A stretch of DNA of 64,000 nt from Megalobrama amblycephala (GCF_018812025.1 NC_063049.1:7832102-7896101); one strand, 5' to 3'; numbered from the stretch's first letter, positions 37,101 to 45,030 are shown. The notes: generated from the sequence alone by a model not told the origin. Program-made: numbers and translations.

Positions 37101-38498
37101 TTAAATATGTTTTTAGTACATTAATGGATCTTGAGAGAGGAAATGTCATTGCTGGCTATGGAGGCCTCACTGAGTCATTGGATTTCAACAAAAATATCTC
37201 AATTTGCTTTCTGAAGATGAACGAAGGTCTTACGGGTGTGAAACGACATGAGGGTGAGTAATTAAATGACAGAATTTTCATTTTTGGGTGAACTAACCCT
37301 TTAAGTGAACATAAACAGTTTGGAGAATATCAGATGTATGTCAGTGTTTTGGATCTGTGTAGTGTTAGAGAAATGCTTACTTAATGCATTACAATTTAGC
37401 TAAATTAGATTTTAGTCAACTAAAACTAGACTAAAACAATTTCCGATTACTAAAATATGACGAAAACTATATGTCATTTTAGTCGAAAGACTATGACTAA
37501 ATCTAACATCAATATTTGCGGTCAAAATTAACACTGCTACATGAATCTCTCACAGTTTTGCTTTCTGTGAAAATTAAATGACACAGCCCATTATTTGACT
37601 TTTTCCATGTTGGTCTGATATAAACAAATAAGCAAGTAAAACAAAAACTATGATTGGTCAGTCTGGTCTGTGAATAGCTGTGAATAGCTGTGAATATGAT
37701 TGGCCTTCCTGTGAATAATTCCTGGTAAGAACGAGATGCACTGTGAGTGAACCACACTATAATGTATTCAGTCTAAACTCACTAGATCAGTGCTTCTCTA
37801 TATCCTGCGCTTTAAGTTTGGGGAGTAAACACGCACTCACTCAAAGTAAACAAGCCCTAGTTCACACTCAAACCACGGTAAGGTCGAATAAAGGTGATAC
37901 ATCAGTAGTTGCAGACTTACCACCCCAGCAGCATTATTCGAGTTTGCCCCGTTCTCTGCTCCGGGGGCGGGCGAACCGAGGCCGGTGCAAGTGGCGGCGA
38001 GCAGGGCGAGCGGCGAGGGCTGTCCGTCCTGACGATGGGCGGGTTTAATACATGAAAGGGGGTGGCCACACAGGAAGTACCAGTGTTTTAACAGAACAAA
38101 GTGAAAACTTCACTAAAGCACATGCATTAGAGAATAAGAGAGGAGAGGATTTGATGTGATTTACCTGATCCGCGCCGCCGCCGTCCTGAGCGCTGCTGCT
38201 GTCCGCCATGACTCCCGCTTTCACTGGCCCTTCAGGCGCTTCAACACACAACAACACAAAACAGCTGTTAGAGCCCGTCTACACCGCGCGCCTGCTGCAC
38301 ACACGGCTTCATCGCGCACAATAGAGGCGTTTTGTTGCTTTATAGATCACTTGAGCTCTGTATTTATTTCCTGCGCGGATCTTAAACTCTCTCAGATTCA
38401 CCCGCCTGCTAGCGTTAGCCTAGCTTAGCATGAACATAGCCTGCACAAAGATTCAAAGCCACCATTCTCACGCTCTCCAAATCCTACGTACCGGTCAT
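24793..38498 (-). CDS. sp3: Sp3 transcription factor (8 coding exons)
   Basis: Nuclear zinc-finger factor that binds GC/GT boxes and can activate or repress. Coding exons on the minus strand: 38498-38492, 38238-38165, 38028-37921, 33906-32905, 30600-30384, 27897-27708, 27523-27327, 25112-24793. Every junction is GT-AG and in frame, giving 2115 bp and 704 residues (human Sp3 is about 780). Residues 32-41 are the Sp box [10 protein letters not shown]. Residues 64-469 are the Gln/Ser/Thr-rich activation region. IKEE at 473-476 is the SUMO-type motif of the inhibitory region. CTCPNC at 522-527 is the buttonhead box. Fingers span 545-567, 575-597 and 605-625. Sp3 rather than Sp1 or Sp4 because of the N-terminus MTAPE, the phrase [19 protein letters not shown], the [10 protein letters not shown] region, and the C-terminus [11 protein letters not shown]. 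Teleosts may carry two sp3 paralogues; which this is was not resolved. I recognise this gene from memory of the family. Confidence 0.95.
25246..25272 (+). repeat. (AAAC)n microsatellite
   Basis: About six copies of 'aaac' in sp3 intron 7. Confidence 0.85.
25318..25985. mobile_element. Family G fragment with a nested MITE, in sp3 intron 7
   Basis: 'ctaccattcaaacatttggg' at 25324 through 'cttcagtgtcacatgatcct' is the left half of family G. From about 25630, 'aagtgtctttaactactatg' pairs with 'catagtagttaaagacactt' at about 25950-25973. That marks a second, inserted foldback MITE. Confidence 0.6.
26008..26400. mobile_element. Family H fragment, 'ttgtcaaaagtacc' end, in sp3 intron 7
   Basis: Begins 'ggttgtcaaaagtacc' and shares long stretches ('cacctctgattggccactgtg', 'gtctgtgattggctacaatga', 'tgtgtatctgtgtaagcgctcg') with the complete foldback at 34291-34763. 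The right end is not clear. A TA run follows at about 26456-26510. Confidence 0.65.
26456..26510 (+). repeat. (TA)n microsatellite in sp3 intron 7
   Basis: About 27 near-perfect TA units, preceded by a CA run at about 26441-26456. Another TA/TG run lies at about 27079-27120 and a TG run at about 27283-27306, close to exon 7. Confidence 0.95.
27327..27523 (-). CDS. sp3: sp3 coding exon 7 (zinc fingers 1 and 2)
   Basis: Acceptor 'tatgttgtag', donor 'ACTG|gtactc', 197 bp. Encodes [20 protein letters not shown]... Finger 1 (residues 545-567) carries the contact residues of KTSHLRA, and finger 2 (575-597) carries RSDELQR. Both have C-X4-C-X12-H-X3-H spacing, as in the Sp family. It ends in the linker THTG. 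Confidence 0.97.
27708..27897 (-). CDS. sp3: sp3 coding exon 6 (SUMO motif, buttonhead box)
   Basis: Acceptor 'atactctatag', donor 'GGGAG|gtgaga', 190 bp. Encodes Asp470 to the split Arg533: [12 protein letters not shown] (SUMO-type IKEE, Lys474), an acidic stretch, then [20 protein letters not shown] with the buttonhead-type CxCPxC box just before the fingers. Confidence 0.96.
28296..29381. mobile_element. Foldback element in sp3 intron 5, split by a hAT MITE
   Basis: Left end 'tagcctcgtttccaccg' and right end 'gcggtggaaacgcggctta' pair, as do 'aggaacttctttccctg' type words with 'agtccctagttcctgg'. The element is interrupted at 28425-28956 by a second element with its own target duplication. 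Confidence 0.7.
28425..28956. mobile_element. Non-autonomous hAT element, 8-bp target duplication
   Basis: Ends TAGGGCTGCACAATTA and the inverted AATTGTGCAGCCCTA. It is flanked on both sides by the perfect 8-bp direct repeat gactgcgc (28417-28424 and 28957-28964), the hallmark of hAT insertion. 532 bp, with no transposase. Confidence 0.88.
29929..30320. mobile_element. hAT-like MITE in sp3 intron 5, split by another
   Basis: Outer ends 'cagtggttctcaactctgg' (29932) and the inverted 'ccaggattgggaacccc' (about 30301-30318). 'ggtcctggaggaacc' and 'gggaccaggattggg' words pair. It lies 60-70 bp from exon 5. An inner hAT element sits at 30043-30236. Confidence 0.65.
30043..30236. mobile_element. 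Short hAT MITE, perfect 8-bp target duplication
   Basis: Ends CAGGGGTGTACAG and the inverted CTGGACACCCCTG. It is flanked by the identical 8-mers ctccaaga at 30035-30042 and 30237-30244. The arms include 'ggagggccactgtcctgca' and 'tgcaggacagtggccctcc', so the 194-bp element is almost wholly a hairpin. It is related to 42884-43075. Confidence 0.9.
30384..30600 (-). CDS. sp3: sp3 coding exon 5
   Basis: Acceptor 'gtccctgcag', donor 'GGAG|gtacag', 217 bp. Encodes residues 398-469 ([13 protein letters not shown] ... [13 protein letters not shown] ... [17 protein letters not shown]) plus the first base of Asp470. Continues the glutamine-rich second activation region. Confidence 0.95.
30716..32096. 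mobile_element. 'agttcacc' MITE ends with an insert, sp3 intron 4
   Basis: Left 'aaaaatgaaaattctgacat' with 'actcaccctcatgttattcc' pairs with 'ggaatgacatgaggatgagt' and 'tttttgggtgaactatccctttaa' on the right (about 32032-32096). The 1.2 kb between the ends starts 'ctagggattctaacgattaat' and looks like another inserted element whose limits I cannot define. Confidence 0.6.
32440..32896 (+). mobile_element. 5'-truncated LINE 3' end (L2/CR1-like) beside sp3 exon 4
   Basis: In frame from about 32496, the plus strand reads [12 protein letters not shown], a stop, then [20 protein letters not shown]. This resembles the end of an L2/CR1-type reverse transcriptase ORF (usual pattern APxLWNSLP), with the Trp codon now a stop. 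It ends with 'tgtgaagcactttgag...aagtgctttacaatta' followed by 'ttattatta', a stem-loop plus short repeat tail typical of these LINEs. It is antisense to sp3 and ends within about 10-20 bp of the exon 4 donor. Confidence 0.7.
32905..33906 (-). CDS. sp3: sp3 coding exon 4 (activation domain)
   Basis: Acceptor 'ccctccccag', donor 'CAG|gtatgt', 1002 bp, 334 residues (64-397), phase 0 on both sides. Gln-, Ser- and Thr-rich, with [46 protein letters not shown] and [21 protein letters not shown] in order, all recognisable Sp3 segments. A serine run lies at residues 296-303. A LINE tail in the intron ends within about 10-20 bp of the donor. Confidence 0.97.
34291..34763. mobile_element. Foldback element H in sp3 intron 3
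   Basis: Ends 'agtgttgtcaaaagtacc' and 'ggtacttttgacaacact' are perfect inverted copies. The internal arms pair through 'gtctgtgattggctacaatga' and 'tcattgtagccaatcacagac'. 473 bp, with no coding capacity. Confidence 0.88.
35215..35500 (+). mobile_element. Family G fragment in sp3 intron 3
   Basis: Contains 'gcatttgtttgaacaaaaac', 'tgaattttcagcatcattac', 'cttcagtgtcacatgatcc' and 'catccttgctgaataag', in the same order as the family G copy at 21172, with central parts missing. Confidence 0.65.
35511..37538. mobile_element. Element with 'agtgttaatttcattgacg' ends, sp3 intron 3
   Basis: Left end 'agtgttaatttcattgacg' with 'gactaaaactatgactaaaa'. Right end 'ttttagtcgaaagactatg' and 'ggtcaaaattaacactg', inverted. 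The interior is AT-rich, with about 36180-36470 full of 'aactaaaac' words. It is split by the foldback at 36585-37304. Confidence 0.65.
36585..37304. mobile_element. Foldback MITE with a distinct hairpin core, sp3 intron 3
   Basis: Outer ends 'ttaaaggtttagttcaccc' and 'gggtgaactaaccctttaa', with 'ccctcatgccgttccac' pairing to 'gtgtgaaacgacatgaggg'. The core at about 36833-37015 is its own hairpin ('gtgatggccgatttcaaaac' and inverted). The same shell with a different core lies at 23405-24196. A related core lies in the element at 52559. Confidence 0.85.
37921..38028 (-). CDS. sp3: sp3 coding exon 3 (Sp box)
   Basis: Acceptor 'ccatcgtcag', donor 'GTG|gtaagt', 108 bp and phase 0 on both sides. 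Encodes 36 residues starting [14 protein letters not shown], the conserved Sp box, followed by a short Pro/Ala/Asn-rich stretch. Confidence 0.95.
38165..38238 (-). CDS. sp3: sp3 coding exon 2
   Basis: Acceptor '...tgttgaag' and donor 'CAG|gtaaat'. Encodes residues 3-27 including a second Met at residue 13 ([12 protein letters not shown]). That is the same position as the second long-isoform start in human Sp3. It ends in phase 0. Confidence 0.9.
38492..38498 (-). CDS. sp3: sp3 coding exon 1 (7 coding bases)
   Basis: ATG ACC G followed by the donor GTACGTAGG. Only Met, Thr and the first base of codon 3 are encoded. The rest of this exon, upstream, is 5' UTR. The choice is supported because joining to exon 2 gives MTAPEGPVK, matching the known vertebrate Sp3 start MTAPE. 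Confidence 0.85.
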
Positions 38499-38760
38499 TA
38501 CGTGAGTTCTGTAAAGAAGACTGATGTCTGCGTTTAATTACACTCCGAGCATGATTATTTTAATCGGTGCCTGCGCTCGCTTTAGTCCAGTTTGTTTTTT
38601 TCCTAATTTGATTGACGGCGGGGCTTCCACTTCGCCAACTGCGTCACCAGCAGGAAGTCCCGCCCTTCGTCTCTCTTCTCATTGGAGGTCAGGTTGGAGA
38701 ACTCGGCTTTTGATTGGATGGACGGGATGTCTGTCACTTTGACCGGGTTGCTTCCTATGT
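38499..38760 (-). promoter_or_regulatory. sp3: sp3 promoter region and 5' UTR
   Basis: Immediately upstream of the ATG at 38498. It contains two GC boxes (GGCGGGGC at 38617-38624 and CCCGCCC at 38659-38665). It also has two CCAAT boxes in gene orientation, seen on the plus strand as ATTGG at 38681-38685 and 38713-38717. No TATA box. GC boxes are the known sites of Sp1/Sp3, so autoregulation is plausible but inferred. The transcription start is not resolved. Confidence 0.6.
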
Positions 38761-39339
38761 TTCGATGTCCTACAACTCAAGTTTTGTTCGTGAAGATGAA
38801 CGGTTTCCGTCAGTATGGGGAACGACAGGATTTGTTTTGTTATTGTTTTTGAGGCGTTTACCTAATTGTTTGTCTTTTTAGTTTATTATTACGAAAGTCT
38901 TGTTTTTTTCCTTCACATATTTTGCAAGAATAAGTCTGTTTGCCTGCCAGTTTTTATTCAAACAAGCAGGGAAACTGATGATACATCTTTTTTTTTTTTT
39001 TTCATGGTCTTATAATCAACAATTAAGAGGTTTATGGTTTCATGTAAGAGGCCACTTGAGCTCTGTCAAGTGTTTCTCAAGTAACAGGAGTGATTAATGA
39101 TAATCAGTCATTTCTGCAGCTCAGCCTGAACACTGAAGGGAGCAGCATCTTTCACAAAGATGAGCCAAACTGATGCGTGTATACATTAGATAAAAGTTTA
39201 CCCTTTTAAAAAATCTTCCCAGAATATAGAGAGTAGACATGAACATGAAAAAACCTCTCACATACCCCATATCACAAGAAGAAACAACACAAGGTGCTAA
39301 AAGAGAATGCACTCGCATACAAACACTGACATATTGATG
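38761..39339. other. Upstream DNA of sp3, nothing recognised
   Basis: AT-rich non-coding sequence between the sp3 promoter region and the Tc1 copy. No exon of a neighbouring gene is visible. Confidence 0.45.
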
Positions 39340-40933
39340 TACAAACCCGATTCCAAAAAAGTTGGGACACTGAACAAATTGTGAATAAAAAAGGAATGCA
39401 ATAATTTACAAATCTCATAAACTTATATTTTATTCACAATAGAATATAGATAACATATCAAATGTTGAAAGTGAGACATTTTGAAATGTCATGCCAAATA
39501 TTGTCTCATTTTGGATTTCATGAGAGCTACACATTCCAAAAAAGTTGGAACAGGTAGCAATAAGAGGTCGGAAAAGTTAAATATACATATAAGGAACAGC
39601 TGGAGGACCAATTTGCAACTTATTAGGTCAATTGGCAACATGATGGGGTATAAAAAGAGTCTCTCAAAGTGGCAGTGTCTCTCAGAAGTCAAGATGGGCA
39701 GAGGATCACCAATTCCCCCAATGCTGTGATGAAAAATAGTGGAGCAATATCAGAAAGGAGTTTCTCATAGAAAAATTGCAAAGAGTTTGAAGTTATCATC
39801 ATCTACAGTGCATAATATCATCCAAAGATTCAGAGAATCTGGAACAATCTCTGTGCATAAGGGTCAAGGCCGGAAAACCACACTGGATGCCCGTGATCTT
39901 CGGGCCCTTAGACGGCACTGCATCACATACAGGAATGCTACTGTAATGGAAATCACAACATGGGCTCAGGAATACTTCCAGAAAACATTGTCGGTGAACA
40001 CAATCCACCGTGCCATTCGCCGTTGCCGGCTAAAACTCTATAGGTCAAAAAAGAAGCCATATCTAAACATGATCCAGAAGCGCAGGCGTTTTCTCTGGGC
40101 CAAGGTTCATTTAAAATGGACTGTGGCGAAGTGGAAAACTGTTCTGTGGTCAGACGAATCAAAATTTGAAGTTCTTTTTGGAAAACTGGGACGCTATGTC
40201 ATCCGGACTAAAGAGGACAAGGACAACCCAAGTTGTTATCAGCGCTCAGTTCAGAAGCCTGCATCTCTGATGGTATGGGGTTGCATGAGTGCGTGTGGCA
40301 TGGGCAGCTTACACATCTGGAAAGGCACCATCAATGCTGAAAGGTATATCCAAGTTCTAGAACAACATATGCTCCCATCCAGACGTCGTCTCTTTCAGGG
40401 AAGACCTTGCATTTTCCAACATGACAATGCCAGACCACATACTGCATCAATTACAACATCATGTCTGCGTAGAAGAAGGATCCGGGTACTGAAATGGGCA
40501 GCCTGCAGTCCAGATCTTTCACCCATAGAAAACATTTGGCGCATCATAAAGAGGAAGATGCGACAAAGAAGACCTAAGACAGTTGAGCAACTAGAAGCCT
40601 GTATTAGACAAGAATGGGACAACATTCCTATTCCTAAACTTGAGCAACTTGTCTTCTCAGTCCCCAGACGTTTGCAGACTGTTATAAAAAGAAGAGGGGA
40701 TGCCACACAGTGGTAAACCTGGCCTTGTCCCAACTTTTTTGAGATGTGTTGATGCCATGAAATTTAAAATCAACTTCTTTATCCCTTAAAATGATACATT
40801 TTCTTAAACATTTGATATGTCATCTATGTTGTATTCTGAATAAAATATTGAAATTTGAAACTTCCACATCATTGCATTCTGTTTTTATTCACAATTTTTA
40901 CAGTGTCCCAACTTTTTTGGAATCGGCTTTGTA
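39340..40933 (+). mobile_element. Tc1-like transposon, copy 2
   Basis: TA-flanked. Left end 'caaacccgattccaaaaaag' and right end 'cttttttggaatcggctttg', inverted. It has the same orientation and nearly the same sequence as 12485-14055, without the two deletions. A TATA-like 'tataaaaag' at 39649 lies before the transposase start. Confidence 0.94.
39694..40716 (+). pseudogene. Tc1-like transposase with two adjacent early stops
   Basis: Starts MGRGSPIPPML at 39694. Codons 12 and 13 are both TGA (39727-39732), where copy 1 has two Arg codons rich in CpG. Beyond them the frame is open to 40716, for 340 codons in total, the usual Tc1 length. It contains the helix-turn-helix region, a GRK motif and the full DD34E triad: Asp154 in WSDES, Asp244 in QHDNARPHT, and Glu279 in SPIENIW with 34 residues between the last two. 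No early in-frame ATG follows the stops, so a complete protein is not expected. Confidence 0.9.
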
Positions 40934-42374
40934 CAATAATAATGTAGAAATCACATCAAATCATTTAACCATGAAAGAGTTTTGAGGGGGTTTTCTAGTG
41001 CAACATATGTCAGTTGTGAATGTGTATAAGTCAAACAGAGACTGTAACATTGGCAAACTTTTTAAAATGTGCCTGCAGCACAACAGGGAAGCCAAATGTC
41101 GCAATCAAGGGCCCGTGCTCTAAAGAAACCATAAAAATGCACAATTTGGCATCTAAAAATCTGATTAATAATCACAATGTTTTGTGGATGTAGCTTGAAA
41201 AGAGCTTACTTAATAAAATGGAAAAAACTGCACTAGAACATAGTTTTGTTAAACTAAACCTTGCCTATAGCTGATGAAAGCTTTGTAAAGCTGTCATGTT
41301 CATGTCCATCACCCACACTTTTCGTGAAATGTATATCATTATATAGGCTAATAGCAATTTACAACTGTAGTATGCAAGATTGATATGAAGCGTGCCATCT
41401 AAACATCAGAAACAACCTTGGTCATGCATTATTTTTATGTATGCATCTATTTATTTATTTATTTTTAGAAAATGTACTAATGAAAATGGTTAGATAAGTT
41501 TAGTATAATTTTATACAATTAAAGTTAAAAAGTTAAATAAAAGGTAAATTGACCTAATTTATTACATAACTACAAAATAAAACATTCAGTAATTGTGGTT
41601 GTTAGTTATGCTATAGCTTTGCTACAAAGGGAGTTGTCACAATACACTTTTCGTTCTATTGACTTCCATTCATAAGCATGCGAATGAAGACGGGAAACAT
41701 TTTTTTGTGAATTTCACTGGTTCCAAAGTTCAAGTTTTGTGAACTCATGTTGTGTGATCAATATAAGATTGATACGTCACGGCGTGACCTCTCAGCTGAA
41801 TTAAGGCCTTGCTATAAAGTGGAATAAAATGTATAGTTTAACATTTTGGATGCATTATATGTTGAATTGTGTTTTTAAAAAAGATGCCACAGAGTGTGAC
41901 GTCATATTATTTGTTACAAAGTCTGACCATAAAATTGCCAACACAATTGTGTTGAAATTTGTAACTATTTTGTGTTTTGGCAAATTGGTGATTAATTTGT
42001 ACGATCCCATTTGTAAATTTCAAATGATCTGCTTATGCCCCATTGATGGTTATGTTAAGGAGCGAACCTTCATGCTTACTGTTTTCTAGTAATTGTACGT
42101 TTTTGTACAATTCACATTGTATGAATTCATACAAAAAGCACCACCTCATAACATTGTTACATTTTTCTGTGAGATCAGTTTGAATTTAATCACAATCCAG
42201 TTAACCTCAAACCTGATTCTAAAGATTTCACTGGTCATGTCAGTCACAGCTCTGATTGCCAATTAATTGCTCTGATTAACCCTAACCTAAACCCTAACCT
42301 TAAACTTTGTATAGCATTGGTAGCACATCCTGATAGATAGCATTACTGTTTGTCGCAAGTGAAACCATTCACTG
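40934..42374. other. Intergenic AT-rich DNA, nothing recognised
   Basis: No exon, RNA gene or clear transposon end. Small open frames such as 41829-42089 lack any recognisable protein feature. A short 'ccctaaccct' stretch lies at about 42279-42302. Confidence 0.45.
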
Positions 42375-43938
42375 GGCCCTATCATACACTAGTGTTTTTT
42401 GCTAGTTTCAGCCCTACGCAGTTATCATTTTCACGTCCTGCGCTACATTTTTTAAATAGTAAATGCACTCGTGCCCATCTGTTCACCCATGGGTGTGCTG
42501 GTCTGAAACGAGGTGTGTTCAGGTGCATTGTTGGCGTGTTGCTATTTTGAGGCAACTGAAAAGGACTGCGCCATTGACCAACAAAAACCTGGTCTAAAGT
42601 TAACGGAGCAGTATTAATTAATTTATTTTTGTTATTTAAAGGCCGCGTTAGTAATATGCGCCTATAGGCAGGTGCACAACGCACATACACACACAAACAT
42701 GCCAAATATTAAAAATAAAAGGATTACAATGTAAAATATTATTATTGTGTACATAAAGATAAAAATGCCTACGTGTCATAATGGATAGTGATTGCATGTA
42801 TCAGTATTACCTATTTGCAGTAATGTTGAATGAAATTGGCTAATTATTTGACCAATCGTGGAAATACACACATGTATTTAAACCAGGGGTGGGGAACGTT
42901 GATCCTGGAGGGCCATTGTCCTGCAGAGTTTAGCTCCAACCCTGAAGAAAACACACCTGAAGCTAATCAAGGTGTTCAGGATTACTAAAGTTTCAGGCAG
43001 GTGAGTGTTTTCTTCAGGATTGGAGCTAAACTCTGCAGGACAATGGCCCTCCAGGATCAACGTTCCCCACCTCTGATTTAAACCGACTTGTCAGGTTGAG
43101 GGTGTCTATATTCCGCCATGTAAATAGTGAATCAGCCATGGTGCGAGCGCACCTGGCTTTTAAAGCCCTGAATACACTGCACAATGTTAGCAGTCCTTTA
43201 CGATTATCACACAGTGCGACATGGATCTATTAAACTTGTTTACGACATGCATATAGACTGTACGATGATGACACCTATTGACTCGTAGGCTACGATGCAA
43301 GTCTCTATAGAAGAATAATATGTCATCAGCATGCGCTAGTGGTTAACCAAAAGACCATGTTGAATCACATTTTGGCAGTTGTAGTTTTTATGTGTGCTGA
43401 AAAAAAAAACAAAAAAACAAGCGGCTATAGAAGAAGGGAAAAGAGCTTGAGGTAAGCAGTTTTATGTTTTAGCGCCATGTCACGTTGATTTCATTTCACA
43501 TTTTTAGTGGCTGGTCAGTAGATGTAGGTTGTAGCAGCAAACACACTGTGCATTGATCATGCTGAATTTCTGAAAACAGCCGTCTTTGTACCACTCTCAC
43601 TGTATGACATAGGAGGACCGATTAAGAGCCACGATCACAGAAATAGCCACGATTGTTTCACAATGCCAATCTTTCATCTTAGACAGCCAAAAATCATGCA
43701 GTGTATCCCGGGCTTAAAGGGAATGGGAGATGAGACTCTGATTGGTTTATTGCAGGTTACGCCCAAAACACACCCATGACTCATTAAGAGAATAGGTACA
43801 TCCCTTTTAGACCATGCGCCGGGCGCACCGACCATTTTTTCCATTGTTAAACTTGCAAAAGTGGATTCAAAAACGCCCTAAGTACACCTGCGCCATGTGC
43901 TTCAGACCATGAGCTTAGATCGTTAAAATAGGGCCCAT
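42375..43938. mobile_element. hAT-like MITE, 'gggccctat' ends
   Basis: Left end 'gggccctatcatacac' (about 42375) and right end 'cgttaaaatagggccc' (about 43921-43937). The subterminal parts resemble a common fish hAT MITE family as I recall it ('ccatgcgccgggcgcaccg', 'ttaaacttgcaaaagtgg'). It contains the fully bounded hAT element at 42884-43075 and possibly another insertion around 43100-43730. Confidence 0.55.
42884..43075. mobile_element. Short hAT MITE, perfect 8-bp target duplication
   Basis: Ends CAGGGGTGGGGAACGTTGAT and the inverted ATCAACGTTCCCCACCTCTG. Flanked by the identical 8-mers atttaaac at 42876-42883 and 43076-43083. 192 bp, almost entirely self-complementary, with 'ggagggccattgtcctgca' and 'tgcaggacaatggccctcc' arms. 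Same family as 30043-30236. Confidence 0.92.
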
Positions 43939-44070
43939 TATTTTTCTGAAATTTAAACTGAATCCATGAAGTCAGAACTTTTCTTACCAGGTGACCAGGT
44001 GATTGAGTTGACCAATGAAATCAGCTGTGGGGCGGGGTTTGGGGGGAAATCCCACTAATATTGCCCATGC

Positions 44071-44993
44071 TTAAAGGAACACTCCACTTTTTTTGAAAAT
44101 AGGCTAATTTTCCAACTCGGCTAGAGTTAAACAGTTGAGTTTTACCGTTTTCGAATCCATTCAGCTGATCTCTGGGTCTGGCGGTACCACTTTTAGCATA
44201 GCTTAGCATAGTTCATTGAATCTGATTAGACCGTTAGCATCTCGCTCAAAAATGACCAAAGAGTTTCAATATTTTTCCTATTTAAAACTTGACTCTTCTG
44301 TAGTCACTGTGTACTAAGACCGACGGAAAATTAAAAGTTGCGATTTTCTAGGCTGATATGGCTAGGAACTATACTCTCATTCCGGCGTAATAATCAAGAA
44401 ACTTTGCTGCCGTACCATGGGTGCAGCAGGTGCAATGATAATATGCAGCATCTCTCTCAAAAGTCTCCATGGTTGCAAGGCACGCTTCCTGTGCAGACGG
44501 GGTCACAGTCGCTGCGCAATATCATTGCACCTGCTGCACCCATGGTACGGCAGCAAAGTTCCTTGATTATTACACAGGAATGAGAGAATAGTTCCTAGCC
44601 ATATCGGCCTAGAAAATCGCAACTTTTCATTTTCCGTCTTAGTACACGATGTAACTACAGAAGAGTCAAGTTTAAATAGGAAAAATATTGAATAAATATT
44701 GGTCTCATCAGATTCAATGAACTATGCTAAGCTATGCTAAAAGTGGTACCGCCAGACCCGAAGATTGGATGAATGGATTCAAAAATGGTAAAACTCACCT
44801 GTTTAACTCTAGGGTTTTTCCTAACTTTATTTTAAAGTATTGTTTGTATAATTGTATGTTTTCTTTTTTTCTTCTGTGAAGCGCTTTGAGATGCTACTTT
44901 TAAAGGCGCTATAGAAAATAAAGTTTATTATATTATTATAGGGGAGTTGGAAAATGAGCTTATTTTTAAAAAAAAAGTGGAGTATTCCTTTAA
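44071..44993. mobile_element. Very long foldback MITE (hairpin of about 400-bp arms)
   Basis: Ends 'ttaaaggaacactccactt' and 'aagtggagtattcctttaa'. The arms pair almost throughout, including 'ggtaccacttttagcatagc' and 'gctatgctaaaagtggtacc', 'gcgattttctaggc' and 'gcctagaaaatcgc', and 'ccatgggtgcagcaggtgca' and its inverse. The loop is near 44455-44515. A LINE-like tail interrupts the right arm at 44813-44940. Confidence 0.88.
44813..44940 (+). mobile_element. LINE/SINE 3' tail inserted in the foldback
   Basis: Ends 'gaagcgctttgagatgc...aaggcgctatagaaaataaa' followed by 'tttattatattattatagg'. This stem-loop and short repeat tail resembles L2-type LINE tails and their SINE partners. It breaks the foldback right arm between 'ctctag' and 'ggagttgg'. 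Confidence 0.65.
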
Positions 44994-45030
44994 GGATAGG
45001 AATTGGAATCATGATTTGAATTTGAATGGG

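Larger units (their letters stand above)
37915..38330. promoter_or_regulatory. CpG-rich 5' region of sp3
   Basis: CpG-dense sequence over exons 2 and 3 and the nearby introns (for example 'ccgcgccgccgccg' at 38169 and 'accgcgcgcctgc' at about 38281). It contrasts with the CpG-poor surroundings and is typical of a CpG island at the 5' end of a broadly expressed gene. Confidence 0.65.

Noticed and set aside
24793..38498. Assignment of the zinc-finger gene as sp1 or sp4
   Set aside because: The [10 protein letters not shown] region, the MTAPE start, the DLDSLGLSG segment and the C-terminal [10 protein letters not shown] fit Sp3. Sp4 lacks the IKEE region and has a different tail.
42279..42302. 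'ccctaaccctaa'-like words as interstitial telomere
   Set aside because: Only two or three degenerate units, and similar words occur inside the GGTAACAC MITEs.
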